A DNA stretch of 64,000 nt from contig CADBIY010000001.1 in the NCBI GenBank assembly GCA_902794895.1, positions 1-64,000 on the forward strand, written 5' to 3'. Source of the stretch: Candidatus Avelusimicrobium vaccinum (GTDB taxonomy: Bacteria; Elusimicrobiota; Elusimicrobia; Elusimicrobiales; Elusimicrobiaceae). A program made the position numbers and the translations under genes. A model generated the notes under the pieces. The model was given only the letters and a program-made list of their open reading frames with translations, made no database searches and had not been told where the DNA came from. Positions 25,594-34,547 of this stretch are shown here, one piece after another (the stretch's first letter is position 1; every line of letters starts with the position of its first letter).

Positions 25594-26478
25594 ATGCGGA
25601 AAATTTATTTATTAGTACTCGGGATATTGCTTATAGGCGGACTTATCTATTGGGACGCTCGACAAAAAAACCCGCCCCCGCGAGGCCGTTTGCAGGTGGT
25701 GGTTTCCGGGTATGTTCCTTATACGATCGTGAAACAAATTGCCGGAGAAACGGTAAGCGTGCGGATGTTACTTCCTCCCGGGGCCGAACCGCACTCTTTT
25801 GAACCCACGCCGGGTGCGTTAGTAGATTTGCATCATGCGGATGCTTTTATATATGTTTCCCATGATTTAGAACCTTGGGCGGCCGATTTAGCCAAAGTAA
25901 CTGATGCCCAAACCCATGTCCTTGAACTGGGCAACTCGTTACACCCGGAAGAAGACCCCCATGTATGGATGAATTTCAAAAAGGCCCGCTTAATGGGCTA
26001 TCAAGTGACAGCACTATTGGCGGAGATGGCGCCGGAAAGCCGTAAAGAGACTGATCAAAATTGGTTTGTGTTTGAAAAACAATTGGACCAGTTAGAATAC
26101 GATTTTGCGCAAGGCCTTTCTAACTGCCGCTATCACGAGGTGGTGCATATTGGACATTTGGCCTTTGGCGGGTTGCTGTCCCCGTACGGAATTAAATTAA
26201 CCGCGCTTTCCGGTTCCTCTCATGAGGGGGAACACTCGGCGAAGAAGTTGGTTCGGCTGGTTATGCAGATGAAGGCCCGGAAACTGCCTGCCATTTTTAC
26301 GGAGGAATCGGTTTCTGCGCGTTTGGCGCAAACGGTGGCCGCGGAGACCGGTACGGAAATTTTACCGCTTTATTCTATTGAACATATTTCTAAGCGAGAT
26401 TTTGAAAATCACCTTTCTTATGATGCCTTGATGCGCCGTAATTTAGACAGTTTAAAACGGGGGCTTGTATGTCGGTAA
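25594..26478 (+). CDS. Metal ABC transporter substrate-binding protein (ZnuA-like)
   Basis: 294 residues, cluster 9 binding protein for Zn or Mn. N-terminal membrane/signal segment (about 4-20) without a lipobox. Metal-ligand His are in GAEPHSFEP, EDPHVWMN and VVHIGHLAFGG; a Glu/Asp near the end completes the set. It lacks the long His-rich loop of many ZnuA proteins, though SSHEGEHS is present. First gene of the znuA-znuC-znuB-nth cluster. Confidence 0.88.
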   Translation: MRKIYLLVLGILLIGGLIYWDARQKNPPPRGRLQVVVSGYVPYTIVKQIAGETVSVRMLLPPGAEPHSFEPTPGALVDLHHADAFIYVSHDLEPWAADLAKVTDAQTHVLELGNSLHPEEDPHVWMNFKKARLMGYQVTALLAEMAPESRKETDQNWFVFEKQLDQLEYDFAQGLSNCRYHEVVHIGHLAFGGLLSPYGIKLTALSGSSHEGEHSAKKLVRLVMQMKARKLPAIFTEESVSARLAQTVAAETGTEILPLYSIEHISKRDFENHLSYDALMRRNLDSLKRGLVCR

Positions 26479-27266
26479 TTTTAAAAGCGCAAGAGGTTTG
26501 TTTCGGTTATACGCGTTTGCCAGTGCTTGAAAATGTATCGTTTGAAATAGAATCCGGCGATTATATCGGCATTATCGGTCCAAACGGCGGCGGGAAAACA
26601 ACGCTGCTTAAATTGATTCTTGGGTTAGAAAAAGGACATGGAAAAATTACTTGGTTCGGTGCTCCGATCGCGCAATTTAAAGAATGGCACAAAATCGGTT
26701 ATCTGGCGCAGAAAAGCCCGGTTTCACAAACGCGTTTTCCGGTTTCGGCCGAAGAAGTGGTGCTGATGGGACTGGCTGAACATCACGGAAGCCGGGTAAC
26801 GATTCAGGAACTTAAACAAGTGCAGGAAGCCATGCAACAAACCAATACGCGCGAATATGCCGGAAGGATTTTTCAGGATTTATCTATTGGGCAACAACAG
26901 CGTGTTTTGCTGGCGCGTGCACTGGTCAGTCGTCCGCAAATTTTAATTTTAGATGAACCGTCTACGGCGTTAGATGCTTCTTCGCGGGAAATGTTTTTTG
27001 GGTTACTGGGTACCCTCAACAAAAAACACGGAGTTACTATTTTACTTATCACCCACGATACCGGCGAAGTCGGCAAACATATTTCCAAATTTATGTATAT
27101 TGATAAACGGCTCGTATTTTTCGGCACCAAAGAGGAATTTTGCCACTCGGCGGAAGTAGCCAAACAATTAGGTGTGTTTGCACAACATACCATTGACCAT
27201 TTGCATAATCACCACGGGCATTGTCCGTTGGGGGAGACCTGTACGGAGTGTCATCATGATGAGTGA
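26469..27266 (+). CDS. Metal ABC transporter ATP-binding protein (ZnuC-like) with His/Cys tail
   Basis: 265 residues. Walker A GPNGGGKTTL (about 38-47), signature LSIGQQQRVLLARAL, Walker B ILILDEPSTALD and the switch His in LLITHDTGE. The last about 26 residues (HTIDHLHNHHGHC then PLGETCTECHHDE) hold many His and three Cys, a likely metal-binding tail not needed for the ABC fold. It overlaps the znuA-like gene by 10 bp and the permease gene by 11 bp. Confidence 0.92.
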   Translation: MSVILKAQEVCFGYTRLPVLENVSFEIESGDYIGIIGPNGGGKTTLLKLILGLEKGHGKITWFGAPIAQFKEWHKIGYLAQKSPVSQTRFPVSAEEVVLMGLAEHHGSRVTIQELKQVQEAMQQTNTREYAGRIFQDLSIGQQQRVLLARALVSRPQILILDEPSTALDASSREMFFGLLGTLNKKHGVTILLITHDTGEVGKHISKFMYIDKRLVFFGTKEEFCHSAEVAKQLGVFAQHTIDHLHNHHGHCPLGETCTECHHDE

Positions 27267-28074
27267 ATTTTTAAGTTACGGTTTTGTGCAAAAAGGACTT
27301 GTAGCCGGTAGTTTAGTGGCGGCATCGTGTGCGCTGTTGGGAGTTTTTTTAATATTAAAACGCTTGTCTTTGATTGGTGACGGGATGAGCCATGTATGTT
27401 TAACCGGAGTGGCACTAGCGCTCCTAACGTCTGCGAACCCGGTATATGTATCGATTCCGGTGGTAATGGTTTCGTCACTAGGTATTATGAAACTCATGCA
27501 AAAAATTCGCCTAAACGGGGATGCTGCCATTGGTATAGTCAGTGCGGCGGGGCTATCGGTAGGGCTTGTGATTACGGCCCTAGCGGGGGGATTTAATACT
27601 GATTTACTCAGTTTTTTGTTTGGTAGTATTTTGACCGTGTCTTGGATAGAAGCCGCTTTATGCGGTATTTTGCTAGCGGTAATTTTAGTATTACTGCGCT
27701 GTTTCTATCGTGATTTGACATCGGCGTGTTTTGACGAGCCGTTTGCCAAAACGCGCGGCATTTCGGTACAAACTGTCCAAACGGTACTGGTGATAATTAC
27801 ATCCGTAGCGGTGGTGCTGGCGTTTAAAGTAGTGGGAATTTTTTTAATTTCTGCCTTGTTGATTATTCCGCCGATATCAGCCCTGTTGGTTTCCCGAACG
27901 TTCAAACAAGTGTTATGGAAGTCTGTTTTGTTTAGTGTGGTCAGCGTGTGGGCGGGGGTATTTGTTTCTTTTCTATTGGATATTCCGTCCGGTGCGGCTA
28001 TTATTTTGATCAATTTACTGGTGTTAGTAAGTTGTTTTAGTTGGATGAAATTAGGAAATACCCATGACCGCTAA
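27256..28074 (+). CDS. Metal ABC transporter permease (ZnuB-like)
   Basis: 272 residues with eight or nine membrane helices of the ABC-3 family (RLSLIGDGMSHVCLTGVALA is the conserved cytoplasmic loop). The start at 27256 is chosen: ggag lies 8-11 bases upstream, and an earlier in-frame start would run through the znuC tail. A second ATG follows at once. Overlaps nth by 11 bp. Confidence 0.9.
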   Translation: MMSEFLSYGFVQKGLVAGSLVAASCALLGVFLILKRLSLIGDGMSHVCLTGVALALLTSANPVYVSIPVVMVSSLGIMKLMQKIRLNGDAAIGIVSAAGLSVGLVITALAGGFNTDLLSFLFGSILTVSWIEAALCGILLAVILVLLRCFYRDLTSACFDEPFAKTRGISVQTVQTVLVIITSVAVVLAFKVVGIFLISALLIIPPISALLVSRTFKQVLWKSVLFSVVSVWAGVFVSFLLDIPSGAAIILINLLVLVSCFSWMKLGNTHDR

Positions 28075-28699
28075 AAAAGATATTTTGCCGTTGATCCGCG
28101 AATTAAAACGGTTATACCCAAAACATGTGATCCCGCTTCATCACGAAAATGCATGGCAGTTACTCTGTGCGGTAATTTTATCGGCCCAATGCACGGATGC
28201 GCGCGTCAACACGATTACTCCTCATTTATTTAAAAAATATCCTACCGTTTACGATTTAGCCAACGCCAAAGTGACGGATGTGGAAAAAATTATCCACTCC
28301 GCGGGTTTTTTTCACAGTAAAGCATTGTCTTTAATAGAAATGTCCAAGCGGATTTGCGAAGTGTACGGCGGCGAAGTGCCGCAAACCATGGAAGATTTGC
28401 TCACCCTGCGCGGCGTAGCGCGTAAAACGGCTAATGTGATGTTGGGGGACTATTTTAAAAAACCGGCCGGCATTGTGGTAGATACACACGTCAAACGCTT
28501 AGCGTTTCGGTTAGGGCTAACCAAAAATACCGACCCGGTTAAAATAGAAAAAGATTTAACAAAAATTATTCCTTACGAGTATTGGGGCTGGATAGCCATT
28601 GCGCTTATTTTACATGGACGTAGCATTTGCCCGGCCCGCAAGCCAAATTGCGCGCAGTGTACACTAGCTAAATCTTGTAAGCGGCATGGTGTCGCTTAA
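28064..28699 (+). CDS. nth: Endonuclease III
   Basis: Base excision repair glycosylase/AP lyase for oxidised pyrimidines. 211 residues. Helix-hairpin-helix LLTLRGVARKTANVMLG with catalytic Lys121, then Asp140 in IVVDTHVKRLA. [4Fe-4S] Cys189, 196, 199 and 205 in the standard C-X6-C-X2-C-X5-C spacing. Coupled to the metal importer by an 11-bp overlap. Confidence 0.97.
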   Translation: MTAKKDILPLIRELKRLYPKHVIPLHHENAWQLLCAVILSAQCTDARVNTITPHLFKKYPTVYDLANAKVTDVEKIIHSAGFFHSKALSLIEMSKRICEVYGGEVPQTMEDLLTLRGVARKTANVMLGDYFKKPAGIVVDTHVKRLAFRLGLTKNTDPVKIEKDLTKIIPYEYWGWIAIALILHGRSICPARKPNCAQCTLAKSCKRHGVA

Positions 28700-28724
28700 A
28701 AACAACATTGATTGTAAAAATAAT

Positions 28725-28752
28725 AAAGGCCTGAACTTTTATTCAGGCCTTT
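28725..28752. terminator. Bidirectional terminator between nth and the HEGAH gene
   Basis: An 11-bp perfect stem (28725-28735 with 28742-28752), AAAGGCCTGAA / TTCAGGCCTTT, between converging genes. Confidence 0.75.
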
Positions 28753-28757
28753 GTCTA

Positions 28758-29855
28758 TTAATAATATCCGGTCGGAGCGGGCGGTGCTGGGTAGGGTTGT
28801 AGTAGATTTAGCAAGAGTTCTTTTATTTTGCTTGTATTCTTTTGCAAGTACTTTTCATAACTGTCAGAATACTTTTTCCATTCCCGACTCTTAGATCCTT
28901 TAGGCAGTGAAGCAACTTGGTCTAGTTGATTTAAAAAATCATCCAAAAAACCAGCCACATTTTCCTGTTCCTCCGGAAGTACATTAATCAATTTAACGTA
29001 CTTTCTTAAGGAGACGGGCTGCCCGTTGAACAACAATTTGCCACGATAAATATCTATAAGATCCGTTAGCAAAACATCCAAGGTAAAGGAAGAAAGTTCC
29101 AACTTCGCAGCTGTAACAGGACGCAAATTTTGAGCATCTAACATATCGGCAAAGGTATCTTGTTGTAATAGAGCAAAAAGTCCCTGGGCATAAGACCAAG
29201 ACAAACTTTGTGTGCCACGCAGCTCGTTGACCAAATTGCGGGTACCTTGTGGTGAGTCAGAAGGATGGGTTGGTAAGCCATAAAAGAGCTGGGCAGATAA
29301 AGGCACTAATTCGGATAAATTATCTTCCGGGGACTCGGAAACAATCCCATAACAGATGAAGGGAATCATATGGGCCCCTTCGTGGATGCCGCTGTCGACA
29401 GTTTGTACAAAAGAATTTTCCAGGGAAATATTGATTTGCCGTGTACCGGCAGATGAATTATATGCCGGAAGGAGAGCTACTTTATGTACTTGATTTAGGT
29501 TCTCTTTACAATGAGAAGCTGTATAATATACACCTAAAAAACCGGCGAGTATTGTTACATCCTCGGAATTTTTCGGGGGGAATGAAGTATATTCATCTAT
29601 GTATTTTTCATTAAAAATTTTTGTTAGAGTGGCTTCATTTTGTTTCACCCATTTCAAAAAATTATCTACCCGATACCATCCGTTGGTATGGCTCGGATCT
29701 GAAAAATTGTTATGTTTATAATAGGATTCAATGTTCTTGCGCGTGAATCGATACAGCGAAAAATCTTCGCGTGTTTGGGCGGCCGACCGCTGGGCATTCA
29801 CAGCCGCCGGGAAGAGAGATAGTATCACGATAAAATAAATAATTCTTTTTAGCAT
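28758..29855 (-). CDS. Exported protein with HEGAH metallopeptidase-like motif
   Basis: 365 residues from the ATG at 29855, giving signal peptide MLKRIIYFIVILSLFPAAVNAQ. HEGAH at 158-162 fits HExxH, and Glu182 in LSELVPLS is placed like a third zinc ligand in gluzincins. The remainder is helical and ends in a Pro-rich tail. I do not recognise the family. It may be a secreted zinc peptidase, but one motif is not proof. A perfect -35/-10 pair lies upstream and no SD is seen. Confidence 0.6.
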   Translation of the reverse strand: MLKRIIYFIVILSLFPAAVNAQRSAAQTREDFSLYRFTRKNIESYYKHNNFSDPSHTNGWYRVDNFLKWVKQNEATLTKIFNEKYIDEYTSFPPKNSEDVTILAGFLGVYYTASHCKENLNQVHKVALLPAYNSSAGTRQINISLENSFVQTVDSGIHEGAHMIPFICYGIVSESPEDNLSELVPLSAQLFYGLPTHPSDSPQGTRNLVNELRGTQSLSWSYAQGLFALLQQDTFADMLDAQNLRPVTAAKLELSSFTLDVLLTDLIDIYRGKLLFNGQPVSLRKYVKLINVLPEEQENVAGFLDDFLNQLDQVASLPKGSKSREWKKYSDSYEKYLQKNTSKIKELLLNLLQPYPAPPAPTGYY

Positions 29856-29861
29856 ACACTT

Positions 29862-29890
29862 ATTATAAGAGTTCTTTTTTGTATTTTCAA
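29862..29890 (-). promoter_or_regulatory. Promoter of the HEGAH gene, probable leaderless start
   Basis: Minus strand TTGAAA (29885-29890), 17-base spacer, TATAAT (29862-29867), six bases, ATG. This is the clearest promoter among the leaderless candidates. Confidence 0.65.
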
Positions 29891-29895
29891 GTGTC

Positions 29896-29930
29896 AAAAA
29901 GGCAGAGGCAAAAGTATTATGCCCCTGCCT
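29896..29930 (-). terminator. Terminator of the birA-oad operon
   Basis: Minus-strand stem 29920-29930 with 29900-29910 (11 bp, one mismatch) followed by TTTTT. Confidence 0.78.
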
Positions 29931-29949
29931 ATAAAACATGAAGGAATTT

Positions 29950-31116
29950 TTATTTCCCCAGTAACGCCAGGAGTACGCCTGCTGCTACCGCACTACCGAT
30001 AACCCCCGCCACGTTAGGTCCCATGGCGTGCATTAAGAGGTAGTTTTGTTTATCGTATTCCAACCCTACTTTGTTGGACACGCGCGCCGCCATCGGTACG
30101 GCAGACACACCGGCAGAGCCGATAAGCGGGTTGATTTTGGTTTTGCTAAAGCAGTTCATCAGTTTGGCCAGGAGTACGCCCGAAGCCGTCGCCACAGAGA
30201 AGGCAATAATACCTAACACCAAAATACCTAAAGTTTCGGTAACGAGGAAATGATCGTATTGCAATTTGGAGCCGACCGACAGGCCGAGCAAAATCGTAAC
30301 GATATTGCAAAATTCGTTTTGCAACGTTTTGCTCAAACGTTCAGCCACGCCGGATTCTTTGACTAAGTTACCAAACGTAAGTGCGCCGATTAAGGGAGCC
30401 GCGGAAGGCAGTAAAAATGCACACAAAAGCAAAATCACGAGCGGGAATAAGATTTTTTCCCGTTTAGATACGTTACGAAGTTGCGTCATGCGGATTTTGC
30501 GTTCGGCGTCCGTCGTTAAGAGTTTCATAATCGGCGGTTGAATAACCGGCACGAGTGCCATGTAAGAATAAGCCGCTACCGCAATAGAACCGAGTAACTG
30601 CGGGGCCAGGCGCGAGGTTAGATAAATAGACGTCGGGCCGTCCGCTCCACCGATAATACCGATAGAGGCCGCTTCTTTAAGCCCGAAAGCAAAGAGTTGC
30701 TTGTCGCCTATATAAATATAGGATAAAGCCACCGCACCAATGAGCGTAGCAAAAATACCGAACTGCGCCGCTCCGCCTAAGAGTGCCATTTTCGGGTTGG
30801 CAATTAAGGGACCGAAGTCCGTCATCGCACCTACCGCCATGAAGATAAAAAGCGGAAATAAGCCCGAGTTAATCCCGGCATTAAACACAATCCCCAGAAA
30901 ACCATTAGGCCCGGCTATTTCTTCACCGGCCGGCATCGGGATATTGGCCAAAAGTCCGCCAAAGGCAATCGGGATTAAAAGTAGCGGTTCAAACTGCTTT
31001 TTAATTCCTAGCCATAACAGAAACAAACAGACGGCAATCATAACCCCTTGTTGCCATACCATGGAATAGATCCCGGTTGTTTGCCAAATTTGGAAAAATG
31101 CTTGTGTAAAGTCCAT
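29950..31116 (-). CDS. oadB: Sodium-translocating decarboxylase beta subunit
   Basis: 388 residues, polytopic. Catalyses decarboxylation of carboxybiotin coupled to Na+ export. [20 protein letters not shown] is the family's conserved functional loop, and [15 protein letters not shown]-like glycine helices end the protein ([22 protein letters not shown]). SD aagggga. The beta subunit is shared by oxaloacetate, methylmalonyl-CoA and glutaconyl-CoA pumps; the alpha subunit next door favours oxaloacetate. Confidence 0.93.
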   Translation of the reverse strand: MDFTQAFFQIWQTTGIYSMVWQQGVMIAVCLFLLWLGIKKQFEPLLLIPIAFGGLLANIPMPAGEEIAGPNGFLGIVFNAGINSGLFPLFIFMAVGAMTDFGPLIANPKMALLGGAAQFGIFATLIGAVALSYIYIGDKQLFAFGLKEAASIGIIGGADGPTSIYLTSRLAPQLLGSIAVAAYSYMALVPVIQPPIMKLLTTDAERKIRMTQLRNVSKREKILFPLVILLLCAFLLPSAAPLIGALTFGNLVKESGVAERLSKTLQNEFCNIVTILLGLSVGSKLQYDHFLVTETLGILVLGIIAFSVATASGVLLAKLMNCFSKTKINPLIGSAGVSAVPMAARVSNKVGLEYDKQNYLLMHAMGPNVAGVIGSAVAAGVLLALLGK

Positions 31117-31127
31117 AGCGTTTCCCC

Positions 31128-32924
31128 TTATTTAATTTCCGCCAAAGCATGGCCGGTTTGTACTTGGTCGCCTTGTTTGGCAAGGAAGTGTACCGTTCCG
31201 GCGGCAGGCGCCGCAACGGGGGTTTCCATTTTCATGGCTTCCATCACTAAGATTTCCTGACCTTCGGCTACGCTATCGCCTTCTTTAACCGATAAACGTA
31301 ATACCGCACCCGGAACCGGTGCATTTACGGTAGCCCCTGTGCCATTGGCAGCAGCCGGTTTAGCGGCCGCGGCAGGAGCCGCACCCGTACCAACCGTGTA
31401 GCGTTTACCATTGACGACGGCGGTGGAATCGTTTTCAAACGAAACAGTGTATGTTTTCCCTTCTACTGTTACGCTGACCGGGCCATCTTGTTTGGCTGCG
31501 GCAGGTTTAACGTCTGCGGCCCAGCGGATGCCGTTTACTTTGGCTTCGCCTTTCAAATACATAATCCCTTTATCGGCACAAGTGGCTACGATAAAAGCAT
31601 TTTCTTCATTCACCGGAAGACCCGCTTCGCGCAATTTTGCTTCGGCTACTTTAAGGCCTTTTTTGGGATCGGCGTTGTTGATTTCCAAAACGGTTTTCTT
31701 CGTCGGTTCTAAGCCTAATTGTTCGCTGGCGGCTTTGACTACTTCCGGCGCCGGTTCTACCGGGGTTTTGCCGAAATAACCCAGTACCATTTTTCCATAA
31801 CCGGGGGTAATTTTTTTCCAGCGGCCGAACATCACGTTGGAATAGGCTTGTTGGAAATAGAACTGGGAGACCGGGGTAACGGAAGTCCCGAATCCACCGA
31901 GTTTTACACATTCACCCATCGCTTCTACCACTTCGGGGAATTTATCAAAGGTGCCGTTATCGCGCATCATTTGCGTGTTAGCCGTTAACGCGCCGCCGGG
32001 TAAAGGCGAGAACGGAATAATCGGGTTGACTTTTTTGGCTTCGGGCGGTAAGAAGTATTTCGCCATGCAATCTTGGAATACGTTTTCGGCTTCTTGAATT
32101 TTCTTCGGATCAATATCCAAGGTGTATTCCGTGCCGCGTAAAGCATGCCACATGGTTAAAATATCGGGTTGGCAGGTGCCACCGGAAACGGGTTGCATGG
32201 AAAGATCCAAACTGTCGGCTCCGTTTTCAATGGCGGCTAAACAGCAAGCAATGGCGTTGCCGGCCGTTTCGTGCGTGTGGAACACAATTTTGGTGCCGGC
32301 AGGCAAAATGCGGCGGGCCATGGCCATGGTTTCACCGACGGTTTTGGGTGTAGAGGTGCCGGAGGCATCTTTAAAGCACACGGAGTCAAACGGAACGCCG
32401 GATTTTAAAATGTCGCGCAATACTTTTTCGTAAAACTGGGCCGTGTGAATTTTGCCGGTGCTGTCCCATCCCGGGGCTAACGACATCATGGTTACGCAGA
32501 CTTCGTGTTTGAGTCCCGCGTCGTGAATGCATTGGCCGGAATAGATGAGGTTGTTTACGTCGTTTAACGCATCAAAGTTGCGAATGGTGGTGGTGCCATG
32601 TTTTTTAAATAACTGGGCATGGGCTTTAATAACGTCGCTGGATTGGCTTTCCAAACCGACTACGTTTACCCCACGGGCCAACGTTTGCAAGTTGGCATCC
32701 GGGCCGGCAGTTTTGCGGAAAGTGTCCATCATATCAAATGCATTTTCATTGCAATAGAAGAACAAGGCCTGAAAGCGGGCGCCGCCTCCAAATTCCATGT
32801 GGTTGATTCCGGCATGGCGGGCTGCTTCTACGGCCGGCATAAAGTCTTTGGTGAGTACACGCGCCCCATAGACGGATTGAAACCCGTCGCGGAAAGCGGT
32901 TAACATAAAGTTTACTTTTTTCAT
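31128..32924 (-). CDS. oadA: Oxaloacetate decarboxylase alpha subunit (carboxyltransferase + biotin carrier)
   Basis: 598 residues. N-terminal DRE-TIM-like carboxyltransferase domain with [15 protein letters not shown] (about 8-22, RDG motif) and metal-site [10 protein letters not shown]. It continues into the PYC/OADA domain, then an Ala/Pro linker (about 495-525). The C-terminal biotinyl domain has EAMKMET (biotinyl Lys565). Transfers carboxyl from oxaloacetate to biotin for the OadB pump. SD agagga. Confidence 0.93.
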   Translation of the reverse strand: MKKVNFMLTAFRDGFQSVYGARVLTKDFMPAVEAARHAGINHMEFGGGARFQALFFYCNENAFDMMDTFRKTAGPDANLQTLARGVNVVGLESQSSDVIKAHAQLFKKHGTTTIRNFDALNDVNNLIYSGQCIHDAGLKHEVCVTMMSLAPGWDSTGKIHTAQFYEKVLRDILKSGVPFDSVCFKDASGTSTPKTVGETMAMARRILPAGTKIVFHTHETAGNAIACCLAAIENGADSLDLSMQPVSGGTCQPDILTMWHALRGTEYTLDIDPKKIQEAENVFQDCMAKYFLPPEAKKVNPIIPFSPLPGGALTANTQMMRDNGTFDKFPEVVEAMGECVKLGGFGTSVTPVSQFYFQQAYSNVMFGRWKKITPGYGKMVLGYFGKTPVEPAPEVVKAASEQLGLEPTKKTVLEINNADPKKGLKVAEAKLREAGLPVNEENAFIVATCADKGIMYLKGEAKVNGIRWAADVKPAAAKQDGPVSVTVEGKTYTVSFENDSTAVVNGKRYTVGTGAAPAAAAKPAAANGTGATVNAPVPGAVLRLSVKEGDSVAEGQEILVMEAMKMETPVAAPAAGTVHFLAKQGDQVQTGHALAEIK

Positions 32925-32936
32925 AATGATCCTCTT

Positions 32937-33161
32937 TTATTTACCTTGAAATTTTTTAGCAGCGGCAATTGCTACAGCAATGAGTGCATTGTCAGCACCG
33001 GCTACGGCAGGAACTGCATCCGGCCAGCGTTTTTCGGCCCATTGCACCAACTGCCCAAGTAGCGAAACAACTACAATCAAAAGCACTAAAAATGCGAATA
33101 CAATTAACATCCCGATCACCGTCATATTGACGGCCTGCATGATCAAACTATCTGCACTCAT
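32937..33161 (-). CDS. oadG: Decarboxylase gamma subunit
   Basis: 74 residues: one membrane helix (about 10-36) and a charged tail, as in OadG, which anchors and assembles the alpha-beta complex. Position before oadA supports this. SD taggag lies inside the end of birA, and the ATG overlaps the birA stop by 4 bp. Confidence 0.82.
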   Translation of the reverse strand: MSADSLIMQAVNMTVIGMLIVFAFLVLLIVVVSLLGQLVQWAEKRWPDAVPAVAGADNALIAVAIAAAKKFQGK

Positions 33162-33862
33162 ACGATAACGTCTCCTATATATATTTCTTTTAATTGTCCG
33201 GCACTACGCAATAATAACGTACCGCGCGGGGAAATATCCTCGGCAGTGCCTGAAATCGTTTGGGTCCCGTTACGAACGGAAATTGGTTTGCCCAACGCGG
33301 CAAACCGTCTTAAATAGGCGGCGCGGATCGTGTCAAAACCGTGCGCCAATAAATTGTCATAATCCTTCCAAAAATAATCCAGCACATTGGACAAGAGTAC
33401 TAATTTGTCGGCTTGGGCCCCTAATTCTTTTAAGGAAGTTGCCGGCTGACCTACTTGATCTAACCCGTCTTGCGAAATGTTAACCCCTACCCCTAAAATA
33501 ACAGTAGCGCAGTTTGGGTTCGTAAATAAGGCCTCACTTAAAATACCGCAAATTTTTTGTCCGTTTACTTGCACATCATTAGGCCACTTCAGCGCCGGAG
33601 ATAAATCCAATTCCTCTAACGCACAACAGACGGACAAGGCCATCAGTTGGGTTAAATTTGGTAAATAATCCGTTTTTACCGGTTGTAATAAAATGGAAAA
33701 GTAAAGCCCGCCCTGCGCCGAGACCCATTTGCGGTCATAACGTCCGCGTCCGGCTGTTTGGCGATCGGCACAGACCACAGTTCCATGGTGCAAAGCGGAA
33801 GCGTGTTCTTTGAGGTAGGTTTGGGTAGAATCTAACTCCTCAAAATAAAGCAAATTTTCCAT
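33158..33862 (-). CDS. birA: Biotin-[acetyl-CoA-carboxylase] ligase
   Basis: Attaches biotin to carrier lysines such as OadA Lys565. 234 residues, catalytic domain only (no N-terminal DNA-binding domain, so not a repressor). Motifs: ADRQTAGRGRYDRKW, GLYFSILLQP, LKWPNDVQVNGQKICGIL. First gene of the birA-oadG-oadA-oadB operon. No SD; TATAAT ends six bases before the ATG. Confidence 0.94.
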   Translation of the reverse strand: MENLLYFEELDSTQTYLKEHASALHHGTVVCADRQTAGRGRYDRKWVSAQGGLYFSILLQPVKTDYLPNLTQLMALSVCCALEELDLSPALKWPNDVQVNGQKICGILSEALFTNPNCATVILGVGVNISQDGLDQVGQPATSLKELGAQADKLVLLSNVLDYFWKDYDNLLAHGFDTIRAAYLRRFAALGKPISVRNGTQTISGTAEDISPRGTLLLRSAGQLKEIYIGDVIV

Positions 33863-33868
33863 ATTTTA

Positions 33869-33874
33869 ATTATA
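33869..33874 (-). promoter_or_regulatory. -10 box of the birA-oad operon, probable leaderless start
   Basis: TATAAT on the minus strand, taaaat, then the ATG at 33862. No recognisable -35. Confidence 0.5.
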
Positions 33875-33974
33875 TCAAATTTAGAAGAGGCATTGGGTAA
33901 AAGTCGGGGCATATAAAGAGGAAACTCCTTTTTGGGCGAATTTTCTATTTGCAGAAAAAAGACGAGCCAAACAC

Positions 33975-34000
33975 TTGACTTGTTTTTTTCTTGATATACT
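33975..34000 (+). promoter_or_regulatory. Promoter-like boxes before the pilin pseudogene
   Basis: TTGACT (33975-33980) and TATACT (33995-34000) are close to consensus, but the spacer is only 14 bases, so this is weak. SD aaggag is further down. Confidence 0.35.
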
Positions 34001-34037
34001 GCTTATGTTGTTACTATTCAAAAACTAAGGAGTGTGT

Positions 34038-34547
34038 ATGAAAAATCAAAATACGGGCCGGTTAAGGTTTACCTTAATTGAATTATTAGTGGTCGTGCTG
34101 ATCGTGGGTATTTTGATTGCGGTGGCACTTCCACAATATAATAAGGCCGTGGAGAACACACAATTGATGATGATGGTTCAACTTATCAAACCCATAGCGG
34201 CGGCCAAGCAAGCACACTTTTTGGAAACAGAAGAATATGCCCGGAAATTTGAAGAATTATCGGTTACGTTGCCGGATCATTTCAGTATCTTAGACGATAA
34301 TTATTACGGACAAATTGCCAGTTGGAAAAAACACATATTTTATTAGATGCCGGGAAACATGAGGTATCTGGATGGATGGTTTATTCCGACACCTCCCGGA
34401 TATACGTTTATATTTCGGTTACCGGTGGGCGGAATATTTGCTATGGTCTTGCAAATAGTAAAGCGGATGGGGGGATGCCGTTCGTTACCGCAAGCCGCTT
34501 TGCAACGTCAATTAGAAGATGGACGAAATGAGTATTATATTTTTTAA
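34038..34547 (+). pseudogene. Type IV pilin-like protein, frameshifted twice
   Basis: The ATG at 34038 has SD aaggag. The leader MKNQNTGRLR is followed by prepilin motif FTLIELLVVVLIVGILIAVA with Glu at +5. Frame 1 stops at 34346 (102 residues). The next frame continues pilin-like from the A6 run at 34326-34331 (WMVYSDTSRIYVYISVTG, then NICYGLANSKADGG). The original frame resumes after the G6 run at 34469-34474 (CRSLPQAAL to NEYYIF, stop 34545-34547). One extra A and one fewer G would give a single pilin of about 168 residues. Could be a true pseudogene, homopolymer phase variation, or sequencing error. Confidence 0.75.

Noticed and set aside
34322-34547. Separate small genes downstream of the pilin start
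   Set aside because: Both short frames read as the middle and C-terminal parts of the same pilin and lack their own start signals.
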